A stretch of DNA of 64,000 nucleotides from Lysobacter arseniciresistens ZS79. GTDB taxonomy: Bacteria; Pseudomonadota; Gammaproteobacteria; Xanthomonadales; Xanthomonadaceae. The DNA lies in contig NZ_AVPT01000002.1 of the NCBI RefSeq assembly GCF_000768335.1, forward strand, positions 124,001 to 188,000, written 5' to 3'. The notes beneath the pieces are model-generated. The model did not search any database. It worked only from the letters and a program-made list of their open reading frames with translations, and was not told the origin of the DNA. Positions 47,619 to 56,419 of this stretch are shown here, piece by piece. The first letter of the stretch is position 1, and the number at the start of each line of letters is the position of its first letter. The translations under genes were made by a program, and so were the position numbers.

Positions 47619-47637
47619 TCCCTCCCCGGCCACCATT
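47619..47637 (+). repeat. attR-like direct repeat of the tRNA-Phe end
   Basis: Right copy of TCCCTCCCCGGCCACCATT. The 76 nt before it do not fold as a tRNA, so it is an attachment-site copy rather than a second tRNA gene. Confidence 0.7.
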
Positions 47638-47657
47638 GCTTTGATGTGTGATCAACG

Positions 47658-47682
47658 CGCCCGCTCGACACGCCGGCGGGCG
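47658..47682 (+). terminator. Hairpin beyond attR (possible ancestral tRNA terminator)
   Basis: CGCCCGC and GCGGGCG followed by TCTTGTTCT. It would follow tRNA-Phe directly if the scar were removed. Weak T-tract. Confidence 0.4.
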
Positions 47683-47715
47683 TCTTGTTCTGGACCACCA
47701 TCGTTCGCAGGCGCG

Positions 47716-47745
47716 AAAAAAAGGGCCCGGCAAAATACCGGGCCC
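47716..47745 (-). terminator. Rho-independent terminator of the subtilase gene
   Basis: On the minus strand GGGCCCGG-TATTTTG-CCGGGCCC followed by TTTTTTT. Confidence 0.92.
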
Positions 47746-47772
47746 GCTTCCAGCATCTGTGGGGAGCCGGCC

Positions 47773-50289
47773 TCAGTCCTCGGCGCTCCGGTAATGCCCC
47801 AGGTAGCGTCCGGCAGCCACCGCGTAGGCGGCCCGGGTGACCTTGCGGGTCGGGTCGAAGTACGCGTGAAGGGTCGGCTGCAGATCGTACGGCCCTTGGC
47901 TCAGGGCGAAGCGCGCGTTGATGAGGCCGAGGTCCAGCGCGAGCTGCACGTAGCCGCGCAACGGTGCCGGGATCTGCGCCGCGTCGTCGAGCGGGATCCG
48001 CTTGCCGTCATGGAACGCGGTGAGCGCACCGGTGAATCCAAGCGCCTGGTCCTGCAACGCAAGGCTCTGCACCAGCGAATACGCCAGGCTCATGCGGGTG
48101 ACCGCGTCGTTCGGGCGGAACTCGCCGTTGTGCAGCCCCATCACCCCGTTCTGGGTGTAGCCGAGGTCGCGCAGGGCGGCGCCGGTGGCTATCGCGGATT
48201 CGGCGAACGGGTACGCCCGATCCGTCTGGTCCAGGTCCGAGAAGCTCGGCTGCCCGTCGAACGGCAGGTACTGGCGGATGCTGGTGCCCATCAGCAGGTA
48301 CTCGGCCAGTTCGCTGCGCTTGAGGTTCTGGTCGGCCCGGAAACGCCGGTCCGAGTAGCCATCCACCAGCCGGTTGGCAACAGCGAACTCGATCGCCTTG
48401 CGTGCAGGGTGGCCGGCGATGTCGTCCATGCCGCTGTAGCCGCCGCTGTTGATGAAACCGATCTCGCCTTCCACGGTTCCGGGCGCACCGTAGCCGTTGG
48501 TGGCATCCAGCGGGTCGAGATCGGCGCCGGACACCGAACCGATGCCGCGCACGGTAATCCGCCAGGTGCCGGCCTTGCCGGGTCCGCCGGTGCTGACGCT
48601 GGGGCCGAGTTCCGGCAGCGAAATCGCCGATCCGTAGCGCACGCCATCCGGGTCGATAAGCACCAGTGCCAGGGTGTTGTCGCCGATGTCGGCCCGGGCA
48701 TTCACCCAGGCCACGTCCGGGCCGACGGTGAAGCTCTGCTCCTCGACTGTGCCGACCGGTGCGAAGTCGACCGAGAACGGCAGCGGGTCGGCGCCCGGGA
48801 CAACGGTGGCATTGCTGTTGAACTCGCGCAGCGCGTTGACGGTGCCGCCAAAGTCGTCACGCAGCCCGGCCGCCCCGGCGACCGCGGCGTAGGCATTGAC
48901 GTGGCCGGCGCCCGCCTCCCAGAACAGGCGCCCCGTCATGTTGGTCGCGGTCCGTTCGAGGATGTCACGGACCTCGGCTGGCTTGAGCCGCGGGTTGGCC
49001 TCCAGCATCAGCGCGACGATGCCGGCGACATGCGGGGTCGCCATCGAGGTGCCGCTCATGTGTGTGTAGAACGGCAGGTGCTCGGGTGCGAGGTTGGCCG
49101 CGTCGAACTCGGCTGCCAGTGGCGGCAGCGCGCCGGTTGCGGTGCGGGTCGAGACGATGTCGACGCCGGTCGCGACCACGGTCGGTTCGTTGTAATAGGT
49201 CCACTGCACGCCGTCGGGCATGGTGAAGGTGCCGTTCTCGAAGCGCTTGCCCCGCGAGGAGAACCCGGTCAGTACCGCGTCCTTCTCGCCGGCCCCCACC
49301 GAGATCACCCACGGTGCCTGCGCGTACGGGTTGTGGGTGTCCTCGCCGGGACCGTCGTTGCCGGCGGCGAAGACGCTGACGATACCGCGCTTGTACAACT
49401 CGTAGGTGGCGATGTTGACCGGATTCAGCGGGTCGAAATCGCCGGAGCTTCCCCACGAGTTGCTGGTGACGCGGATCGGCGCGTCGAAGCTGAACTGGTT
49501 GGTCGCGGCGTAGTCCAGGCCGCCGACCGCATCGAGGATGAACAGCACCGCGCCGGAGCCGTAGCCAACCAGGTCCGCGCCCGGTGCGACACCGCGATAG
49601 AGGCCGTTCGAGCGTTCTCCGCTGCCGGCGATGGTGCCGGCGAGGTGGGTGCCGTGGCCCGAGCCCAGGTCGGTATTGGGCTGGCCCTCCAGGTAGGTCA
49701 TGGGCACGAAGCCCGGCGCCAGGTCCGCGGCCACCTCGGCGAGGATGTTCTGCGGGGCCAGCACGTTCTCCACCACGCGCTCGCCGAGCTTGATGTCCTC
49801 GTGGGTCGCGTCGACACCGGAATCGTTGACCACGACGGTCACGCCGCGACCGCTGAACGGAATCGCCTGGCCGAAATCGCCCGGCCGGTCGACCGTGTGC
49901 TCGGCCCCCGAGACCTGCCGCGCCTCCTTGTTGAAGTAGCGCAGCGGCGCGTTGAAGCGGATCGACAGTACATCGTCGCGTGCCGCCAGCGCGCGGATCT
50001 CGGAGGGCGTCGCGAGCGCCCCGGCGATCGGCAGGATGCGCATGGTGACGCCGCGGTCGATCCCCAGCGACTCCAGCGTCGCTATCTGGCTGGCGCTGAC
50101 GGGGGTCGACTGGTCGTAGCTGACCACCACCTGCAACTCGTCGGTTGCGCCCGCCGCGGCCATCCGGGCCAGCAGTTGCGGATCGAGGTCGGCGTCGGCG
50201 AGCGCCATTCCGCTGGCGATCATGCCGGCGGCGATGGCGCAGATGCGGAAGGAACGACGGTGGGCTATCACGGGGGACTGGACAGGCAT
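47773..50289 (-). CDS. Secreted S8 serine peptidase with C-terminal SLH-like domains
   Basis: 838 aa. Signal peptide to about residue 31 (SGMALADA), a propeptide-like region (about 35-110), then the subtilisin domain with Asp in VVVNDSGVDATHED (near 153), His in GSGHGTHLAGTIAG (near 215), the oxyanion-hole Asn in SVFAAGNDGPG and Ser in HMSGTSMATPHVAG (near 411). A beta-rich P/PPC-like region follows, then three SLH-like modules (about 625-832): AIEFAVANRLVDGYSDRRF, AESAIATGA with NGEFRPNDAVTRMSLAYSL, and ALDLGLI with DPTRKVTRAAYAVAAG. SLH modules anchor proteins to cell-wall polymers and are unusual in this lineage. The start at 50289 has GGAG 6 nt upstream. Divergent from the secreted-protein gene. 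Confidence 0.9.
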   Translation of the reverse strand: MPVQSPVIAHRRSFRICAIAAGMIASGMALADADLDPQLLARMAAAGATDELQVVVSYDQSTPVSASQIATLESLGIDRGVTMRILPIAGALATPSEIRALAARDDVLSIRFNAPLRYFNKEARQVSGAEHTVDRPGDFGQAIPFSGRGVTVVVNDSGVDATHEDIKLGERVVENVLAPQNILAEVAADLAPGFVPMTYLEGQPNTDLGSGHGTHLAGTIAGSGERSNGLYRGVAPGADLVGYGSGAVLFILDAVGGLDYAATNQFSFDAPIRVTSNSWGSSGDFDPLNPVNIATYELYKRGIVSVFAAGNDGPGEDTHNPYAQAPWVISVGAGEKDAVLTGFSSRGKRFENGTFTMPDGVQWTYYNEPTVVATGVDIVSTRTATGALPPLAAEFDAANLAPEHLPFYTHMSGTSMATPHVAGIVALMLEANPRLKPAEVRDILERTATNMTGRLFWEAGAGHVNAYAAVAGAAGLRDDFGGTVNALREFNSNATVVPGADPLPFSVDFAPVGTVEEQSFTVGPDVAWVNARADIGDNTLALVLIDPDGVRYGSAISLPELGPSVSTGGPGKAGTWRITVRGIGSVSGADLDPLDATNGYGAPGTVEGEIGFINSGGYSGMDDIAGHPARKAIEFAVANRLVDGYSDRRFRADQNLKRSELAEYLLMGTSIRQYLPFDGQPSFSDLDQTDRAYPFAESAIATGAALRDLGYTQNGVMGLHNGEFRPNDAVTRMSLAYSLVQSLALQDQALGFTGALTAFHDGKRIPLDDAAQIPAPLRGYVQLALDLGLINARFALSQGPYDLQPTLHAYFDPTRKVTRAAYAVAAGRYLGHYRSAED

Positions 50290-50498
50290 GGTGGCTCCGG
50301 ATTGAGGATTGCAGGGGGTGCCGCCAGTGTTCCCACCCCGCGGCGCCACGTTCCATCCGGGGTTGCCACCACCCGCCACAGGGGAAAACACCCAGCCGGC
50401 CGGGCTTCAACCCGCCGCCGTGGGTGGAACCCCCTACAGACCCGCGCGGGCGGGTGTATTACGCTCGGGCCATCGTGTCTGTTCTCCGGAGATCCGGT
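50290..50498. other. Divergent intergenic region, subtilase / secreted protein
   Basis: 209 bp expected to carry promoters for the subtilase (minus) and the secreted-protein/kinase cluster (plus). I see no convincing consensus elements; an alternative sigma factor is possible. Confidence 0.4.
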
Positions 50499-51347
50499 AT
50501 GTCGTCGCCCCGGTCGAAACTCCACGCCATTGCCGGCGCACTGCTCACCACCCTGCTGGCGCTTGCCGCACCGGCCGCGGCCCAGTCGCTGCCGGTCACG
50601 GTGAATGCCAGCGGCAACACCGCCACCGCGACAGTCGGCCTGCCCGGCCAGGTCCTGGCCGACCTCACCATCACTTTTGACGAAGCGTCCGGACTGAGCG
50701 CCTCCAGCCTGGGCGTCAGCGCCCGTCTGGTGGACCTGTCGGACCCGACACTGCTCGCGCGACTGCCAGACCTGTCCCTGGTCGAACTCGACTCCGCGCT
50801 GCCGTTGATGATCACTATCGAACCGCCGCCGCTCGGCGGGCTGGCCTTCCACCGCACCGCCCGGGTGGAAGTGCACACGCACCTGCTCGATTACGCCCCG
50901 GCCACGCCGTACCGCCTGATCAAGGCCCCACTGGGCGGCGCGTTCCGCGACATCACTTCGGATGTTTCCCCCGGCAGCGTCCGTGCGCGCGGCACCACCG
51001 GCGGCTTCTCGCAATTCCTGGTAGTGGCCGACCTGCGGGAGACCGGCAGCGTCATCGACACCAAGTTCCACCGCCTGCGGGGCCTCGTCGACGGGCTGCC
51101 GGTCACCGAGCAGCCGGCTTTCCGCTCGAGGCTCGACGCGGCCGAAGCCGCTGTGCGGCACGGCGACTACCCCGCTGCGATGGCGGCACTCGACGCGATC
51201 CGTGCGCATGCCGCGGCCCGGGCCGGGACAGGCATCGAGGACGAATGGCGTGCCGCCGGAGGCAGCCGCAACGACGCAGGCGAAATCATCGCTGGCGCCG
51301 AGACCCTGCAGTTCAGCATCGCCTTCCTGCGGGACTACGGCCAGTAG
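50499..51347 (+). CDS. Secreted protein of unknown function
   Basis: 282 aa. Signal peptide to about residue 28 (APAAAQS). A beta-rich N-terminal half (SLPVTVNASGNTATATVGLPG, FHRTARVEVHTHLLDY) and a helical C-terminal part (about 185-282; EQPAFRSRLDAAEAAVRHGDYPAAMAALDAIRAHA) that resembles a surface-protein spacer. No membrane helix other than the signal. It stands between the divergent subtilase and the kinase cluster on the plus strand, 76 bp before the FHA gene, so it may belong to the same pathway as sensor, substrate or effector. I cannot assign a family. Confidence 0.75.
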   Translation: MSSPRSKLHAIAGALLTTLLALAAPAAAQSLPVTVNASGNTATATVGLPGQVLADLTITFDEASGLSASSLGVSARLVDLSDPTLLARLPDLSLVELDSALPLMITIEPPPLGGLAFHRTARVEVHTHLLDYAPATPYRLIKAPLGGAFRDITSDVSPGSVRARGTTGGFSQFLVVADLRETGSVIDTKFHRLRGLVDGLPVTEQPAFRSRLDAAEAAVRHGDYPAAMAALDAIRAHAAARAGTGIEDEWRAAGGSRNDAGEIIAGAETLQFSIAFLRDYGQ

Positions 51348-51423
51348 TCGCCGCCCACACCGCCCGCCGCGGCGGGCACCGGCCGCTGGCCCACCACGCG
51401 CGCCCAGGCGCTAAGATGCCTCG

Positions 51424-52332
51424 ATGCAGGCGCGACTGATCGCCTATCCGCCCGAGGACGCCGCACTGATCCGATTGATCGGACCGGGCGACGTGATCGA
51501 TGTCGGGCGCGATCCGGTCAGCGGACTGGTACTCGACCACTCATCCGTGTCGCGAGCGCACGCGCGGTTGCACGGTGCGGCCGACCATTTCCGCCTGCTC
51601 GATCTCGATAGCAAGAACGGCAGTTTCGTCGACGGTTTCCGCTGCCGCGACATCCGCCTGCCGGCCTCGTGCTGGCTGCGATTCGGCGACGTGTATTGCG
51701 AGCTGGTTCCGGTCAGCGAGGCTGAACTGGCCAGCGCCGAAACGGGATTGCAGCAGCGCAGGCTGCAGGCAACCGCACACACCGCCCGCATCCAGGGGCT
51801 TACCCGGCTGGACGACCTGCTCGAGGCCACGCTGCGTGCAGTGCTGGAACTCGCGCAGTGCGAGCGCGGGTTCGTGCTGCTTGCCGCGTCCGACGGAACC
51901 ACCGCCGACTGGACCGTCCGGTCCTGCCTTTCGCTGGAACCCGCCGCGCTCGCCGGCCGCGAGTTCTCCGGCAGCGTCGGCGCGGTGCAGCAGGCCATCC
52001 GGCAGCACCGGCCGGTGATCGCCAACGACGTGAGCCGCGTGGGCTGGCTGGCCCGGCGCGATTCCGTGGTCATGGCCGGCATTAGCGCCCTCGCCTGTCT
52101 GCCGCTGATCGACGGCGACCGCATCCTCGGCGCGTTGTATGTCGACCGCCTGTCGCACGGACCCGCCCTCAGCACGCTCGACGTCGAGCTGCTGAAGGCA
52201 TTCACCGAGAACGCAGCGGTCTGGATCTCCGCCCGGCGCGCCAGCGAGGTGCTGGACGCCCGCGCGAAGTCGTTGCCAGACTGGGGACGGATCGTCGCCG
52301 CGCACCCACTCGCAGCCTTCGGCGACGCATGA
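51424..52332 (+). CDS. FHA-GAF domain protein
   Basis: 302 aa, cytosolic. FHA domain about 8-95 with the phosphothreonine-binding residues in VGRDP, SSVSRAHARLHG and DSKNGSFVDG. A coiled linker is followed by a GAF domain about 128-280 (FVLLAASDGT, ACLPLIDGDRILGALYVDRL). FHA domains read Thr phosphorylation, so this protein is a likely partner or substrate of the Ser/Thr kinase encoded immediately downstream. The genes overlap by 4 nt (ATGA). Confidence 0.9.
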   Translation: MQARLIAYPPEDAALIRLIGPGDVIDVGRDPVSGLVLDHSSVSRAHARLHGAADHFRLLDLDSKNGSFVDGFRCRDIRLPASCWLRFGDVYCELVPVSEAELASAETGLQQRRLQATAHTARIQGLTRLDDLLEATLRAVLELAQCERGFVLLAASDGTTADWTVRSCLSLEPAALAGREFSGSVGAVQQAIRQHRPVIANDVSRVGWLARRDSVVMAGISALACLPLIDGDRILGALYVDRLSHGPALSTLDVELLKAFTENAAVWISARRASEVLDARAKSLPDWGRIVAAHPLAAFGDA

Positions 52333-55300
52333 CCGGCCAGCAACCGCCAGGATCTCCCCGGGCGGCCGCCGAGACCGCTACGGGCATCCACCTGCCACTC
52401 GACCTCGTGCCCGGCACGGTGCTCGCCGGCCGTTTCCGAATCGAGTCGATGCTCGGCGTCGGCGGCATGGGGGTGGTGTACCGGGCCACCGACGACACCC
52501 TCGGGGTGCCGGTCGCGCTCAAGCTGCTGCGGCCCGAACTCGCGCGGCGGACCGACGCGATCGAACGGTTCCGCGACGAACTGCTGATGGCCCGGCAGGT
52601 GTCTAGCCCACACGTGGTGCGCATCCACGACATCGTCCGGCATGACGACCAGTGGCTGATCAGCATGGACCTGATCGACGGTGAGTCGCTCGGCCGACGG
52701 CTCGACCGCGAATGCCGCCTGCCCGTCCACGAAGCCCTGCGCATCACCCGCCAGGTCGCCGAGGGGCTTGGTGCCGCGCACGCGCGCGGGGTGGTCCATC
52801 GCGACCTCAAGCCGGCGAACATCCTGCTGGACGCGTCCGGCGACGCCTACATCACCGATTTCGGCGTCGCCCGGTCGCTGTCGAGCAGCGGCCTGACCCG
52901 CTCGGGCGCGGTGGTCGGCACCCCCGACTACCTGTCGCCGGAACAGGCACGGGGCGAAGCGGTGGACGGCCGCAGCGACCTCTACGCGCTGGGCCTTATC
53001 CTGTACGAGATGCTTGCCGGGCAGCAGGCCTTTGCCGGCGGCACCGTCACCGAGGTGCTGGCGCAACGCATGGTCCGCACGCCCGCCCCGGTCACCGCCC
53101 TCCAGCCCGATGTCCCGACATGGGTGGCACGCCTGGTCGACCGGCTGCTCCGGCCGCGTGCGGCACACCGTTTTGCGGACGCGGCCGCGGTAGTCCAGGC
53201 CATCGACCGCAAGGAGGTCCCGCGCGACGTGGCGCCGCCACGCCGCGCGGTGTGGGCGGTGGCGCTGCTGCTGTTGTTCGCGTCGCTGGCGGTGGCTGGA
53301 TGGTGGTGGTCCCAGCGCACGCCGGTGTCCGTCGCTCCGGTGGCACCGACCACGCTCGACAGGCTCATGGTGTTGCCGGTTACGACCCCCGACGGGCGCA
53401 TCGACGACCCGCGGCTCGCCGCCCTCGGCGCCCATCTGCGCCAGGCGATCACGGCGGGGGCCGGGGGCGCCGTGGTCGACGATGAGCGCACCTGGCAGGT
53501 CCTGCGGCAACTCGAACCCACCGGGCGCGCGACCGCCGACATCGATGCTCTCCACGTGGTCGGGGTGGCCGAACGCATCCTGCAACCGGTGTTGCAGCAA
53601 CGCGACGGGCGGGTTCGCATCCATTCGACGCTGTACCGGCACAACGGCGGCGCGACCACCATCACCGGCCCCTTTGCGGACGACGCCGTCGCTGCCCTGC
53701 AGGCGTGGGCCGAGCACGCGACCAGCGGGCTGCCCGTCGTCGGCCAGACCGGGCTCGACCTGGCGCTGCCGGAGTCGCCTGCGGCCCTCGATGCACTCGG
53801 CCAGGGGCTGATCGCGCAACGGGCAGGGGCGCTGGGCGATGCCCTGGGACATCTCCGCGACGCCACGTCGCTGGCTCCCGACTACGCACTGGCCTGGCTG
53901 TCCCTGGTGGACACCGCCCTCGCGATCGGCGAGCACGACGTGGCGGAGACGGCCATCGACAAGGCAGTCGCGTCGGCCACCACCGGGACCGGGCTGGCGC
54001 CGCGAATACAGGCGCGGCAGGCACTCCTGGAAGGCGACCCGACCCGCGCAGTGGCGTCGTGGCGTGCCCTAGCCGAGCGCCAGCCGGACGACACCAGCCT
54101 CGCCCTCGAACTGGCCCGCGCGCAAGGCGCCGGCGGCGACTTCACCGGCGCGCTCGCGACGCTGCGGCAGCTGGTCCAGCGGGACGACAACGACCCGCGC
54201 GTCTGGTTCGAGCTCGGCAAGTTCTCTATCCTGAGCGGCGATGCGCGCCGGGCGGTGGACGACCACCTCGTACGTGCACTTGTGCTGTACAAGCGCAGCC
54301 GCAACGGCTTCGGCGAAGCGGAGACCGTCAACGCGCTGGGCGTCGGCTACGGCCGGCTCGGCCAGACCGCCGACGCGATCGAGCAGTACCGCAAGGCGGT
54401 GGAGTTGCGCGGCCTGGTCGGCAATCGGCGCGGGGTTGCCACCAGCCTGCGCAACCTGGCCAATCTCTACGCGCTCACCGGCGACTTCGAGCAGGCGGCG
54501 GGGCACCTCGCGCGCGCGCGGACGCTCCACGAGGAGCTCGGCGACCGTGCCGGGCTGGCCGCCGTGGAGAACGAGTTGGGCCTGCTGCTCGAGGAGCGCG
54601 GCGACTACCTGGCCGCGCTGCAGGCGTTCCAGCGGTCGCTGCGCGCATGGCGCGACGCCGTCGACCCGCACGGCGTGGCCCAGGCGCTCAACGACATCGG
54701 CTTCGCCAACTACCAGCTCGGCGACTACAACGATGCACAGGTCTATTGGCGGCAGGCCGCCACGGCCCACGCCGACCTCGGCAACCGGACGGGCCTGATC
54801 CGCACCACGCAAAACCTTGGCCTGCTCGACACCGCGCGGGGTGAATGGGACCGGGCACGCCAGCGCCTGCTCACGTCTCTGGCGGAGGCGGAGCAACAGC
54901 AGATGGTCGAGGAAGCGGCGGTCAGCCACCGCAACCTCGCCGAACTGGAGTTGCTGCAGGGTCACCTCGACGCCGCGCTCGAACAGGCCGACGCGGCCGC
55001 GTCGATGTTCGAGCATCGCGACGACCAGCGCGGCCGGGTCGACGCGGTTTTGCTCACGGTACAGGCGCTCATCGCTGCCGGGGCGCCCGCCGAGGCCGCC
55101 GCCCGCCTGGCCGAGATCCAGCCGTCGCTGCAGGAGGCATCGCTCGAACAGCAGGCGATCGCCCGGCTTGTGCGCGCCCGGCTGCCACCCGCCGCGGGTT
55201 CGCCAGTCGCGACGGCCGAACTGGAGCACGCCGCCCGGCTGGCCGCCGCCTCCGGCGTGCGGGCCCTGCAGTTGCAGATCGCGCTGCAACGCGCGCGGAT

Positions 55301-55658
55301 CACAGGCACGTTGCCGGCGGATCTCGATGCCGGGACCGAGTCGCTGGGCCACGCCACGCTGCGCCTGGCGTGGCTCGAACTGGCCATGCGGCAGGCTCTG
55401 CAGCGCGGTGATCCCGGCGCCGCCGTCACCGCATACCGCGAGGCGGCGCGCCTGCTACGCAATGGCGACCACCTTGATGCCGGCGCCCTCCACCGGCTCG
55501 GCGCCGCGGCGCATGCCGCCTCCGGCGACACCGCAGGCGAGGAGGCCGCGCTGCGGCTCGCCCGCGACGCCGACGCCACCCGGCGACGGCGACTGCCCAC
55601 CCGCCTGCGCGACGAGCGGAGCGCCGCCGCAAACGCATCGCAACGGAGTGCTCGATGA
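52329..55658 (+). CDS. Ser/Thr protein kinase with TPR domain
   Basis: 1,109 aa. Hanks-type kinase domain about 38-300: glycine loop GVGGMGVVYRA (near 43), VALKLL Lys (near 65), HRDLKPANILL (near 157), DFGVA (near 177) and PDYLSPEQARG. One membrane helix about 308-328 (VALLLLFASLAVAGWWW). Outside it, a region recalling TolB/FlgO-like nucleotide-free domains (about 340-480), then about ten TPR-type helical pairs (about 480-960) and a helical end. The large TPR part is on the far side of the membrane if the helix is inserted N-in. It overlaps both neighbours by 4 nt, making one translational unit with the FHA-GAF and histidine kinase genes. Confidence 0.92.
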   Translation: MTGQQPPGSPRAAAETATGIHLPLDLVPGTVLAGRFRIESMLGVGGMGVVYRATDDTLGVPVALKLLRPELARRTDAIERFRDELLMARQVSSPHVVRIHDIVRHDDQWLISMDLIDGESLGRRLDRECRLPVHEALRITRQVAEGLGAAHARGVVHRDLKPANILLDASGDAYITDFGVARSLSSSGLTRSGAVVGTPDYLSPEQARGEAVDGRSDLYALGLILYEMLAGQQAFAGGTVTEVLAQRMVRTPAPVTALQPDVPTWVARLVDRLLRPRAAHRFADAAAVVQAIDRKEVPRDVAPPRRAVWAVALLLLFASLAVAGWWWSQRTPVSVAPVAPTTLDRLMVLPVTTPDGRIDDPRLAALGAHLRQAITAGAGGAVVDDERTWQVLRQLEPTGRATADIDALHVVGVAERILQPVLQQRDGRVRIHSTLYRHNGGATTITGPFADDAVAALQAWAEHATSGLPVVGQTGLDLALPESPAALDALGQGLIAQRAGALGDALGHLRDATSLAPDYALAWLSLVDTALAIGEHDVAETAIDKAVASATTGTGLAPRIQARQALLEGDPTRAVASWRALAERQPDDTSLALELARAQGAGGDFTGALATLRQLVQRDDNDPRVWFELGKFSILSGDARRAVDDHLVRALVLYKRSRNGFGEAETVNALGVGYGRLGQTADAIEQYRKAVELRGLVGNRRGVATSLRNLANLYALTGDFEQAAGHLARARTLHEELGDRAGLAAVENELGLLLEERGDYLAALQAFQRSLRAWRDAVDPHGVAQALNDIGFANYQLGDYNDAQVYWRQAATAHADLGNRTGLIRTTQNLGLLDTARGEWDRARQRLLTSLAEAEQQQMVEEAAVSHRNLAELELLQGHLDAALEQADAAASMFEHRDDQRGRVDAVLLTVQALIAAGAPAEAAARLAEIQPSLQEASLEQQAIARLVRARLPPAAGSPVATAELEHAARLAAASGVRALQLQIALQRARITGTLPADLDAGTESLGHATLRLAWLELAMRQALQRGDPGAAVTAYREAARLLRNGDHLDAGALHRLGAAAHAASGDTAGEEAALRLARDADATRRRRLPTRLRDERSAAANASQRSAR

Positions 55659-56398
55659 CTGTTTCCCCCTCGCCCTCCCCGGACCACACCTCCCTGCCCG
55701 AACTGCGCGAACAGTACCGGCGCCTGCTGCATCGGCTGGAAGCGAATGAACGCGAGTTCCGCCGCCTGGCGCGCTCGGTATGGCGGGTGCAGGAGGACGA
55801 GCGCAGGCGCATCGCGCGCGAACTCCACGACGGCATCGGCCAGAACCTCACCGCGCTCAAGCACCGCATCGCGCAGCTCGGCAGCGACCTGTCAGCCGGC
55901 ACCGGTGCCCACGCCCGCGTCGACGCCGCCTTGGCGCTATGCAGCGACACCCTAGAGGACACCCGCCAGCTGTCCCGGCTGTTGCGGCCAGCGATCCTCG
56001 ACGACCTGGGCCTCGAAGCCGCGCTGCGATGGCTGGCGCGCAGCCAGGGCGAGGCCAGTGGCCTGGCGGTGACGGTCGAAACGGAGCCGCTGCCGCGCCT
56101 CGCCGACGATCTGCAGACGCTTCTGTTCCGGGTGGCGCAGGAGGCGCTGGGCAACGTGGCCCGGCACGCCGGCGCGGCCAACGTGCTCATCCGTCTTATA
56201 GCTCGCAACGAACACCTCCAGCTGCAGGTGCTGGACGACGGCCGCGGCTGCGACCCGGCCACCGCACCGGCATCGGGTGGCAGCGGCCTAGGTGGCATGC
56301 GCGAACGCCTGCGGCTGCACGGCGGACGGCTGGAGCTGCATTCGAGTCCCGGCAACGGCACCCGGGTGCGCGCCGTCGTCCCGCTTGACGACGACTAG
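55655..56398 (+). CDS. Soluble sensor histidine kinase (NarL/LiaS-type)
   Basis: 247 aa without membrane helix or input domain. An N-terminal coiled coil (LREQYRRLLHRLEANEREFRRLARSV) leads into the HisKA_3 motif with the phospho-His in ERRRIARELHDGIGQNL, then HATPase with VAQEALGNVARHA, DDGRGCD and GSGLGGMRERL. Such kinases take their signal from partner proteins; the kinase-TPR or FHA-GAF protein is the obvious candidate. Confidence 0.92.
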   Translation: MTVSPSPSPDHTSLPELREQYRRLLHRLEANEREFRRLARSVWRVQEDERRRIARELHDGIGQNLTALKHRIAQLGSDLSAGTGAHARVDAALALCSDTLEDTRQLSRLLRPAILDDLGLEAALRWLARSQGEASGLAVTVETEPLPRLADDLQTLLFRVAQEALGNVARHAGAANVLIRLIARNEHLQLQVLDDGRGCDPATAPASGGSGLGGMRERLRLHGGRLELHSSPGNGTRVRAVVPLDDD

Positions 56399-56419
56399 GG
56401 GGTCGCGCACGTTAGCGCG

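Larger units (their letters stand above)
46181..47637. mobile_element. Integration scar at tRNA-Phe (decayed genomic island)
   Basis: The 19 bp TCCCTCCCCGGCCACCATT ending the tRNA (46181-46199) recur in the same orientation at 47619-47637, giving an attL/attR-like pair around 1.4 kb. All genes inside are broken: IS3 orfA remnant, frameshifted AhpD/CMD-family gene, half of an SMR gene and an excisionase-like HTH remnant. No integrase remains. The reading is inference from repeats plus gene decay. Confidence 0.65.

Noticed and set aside
47560-47635. Possible second tRNA gene ending in CCA
   Set aside because: Only the 3' acceptor/TPsiC part matches; there is no acceptor 5' strand, D-arm or anticodon arm. 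It is better explained as an attR copy.
47641-50604. 987-codon plus-strand open frame
   Set aside because: Mirror of the subtilase gene. The minus-strand frame has a complete catalytic triad and a terminator; this one has neither.
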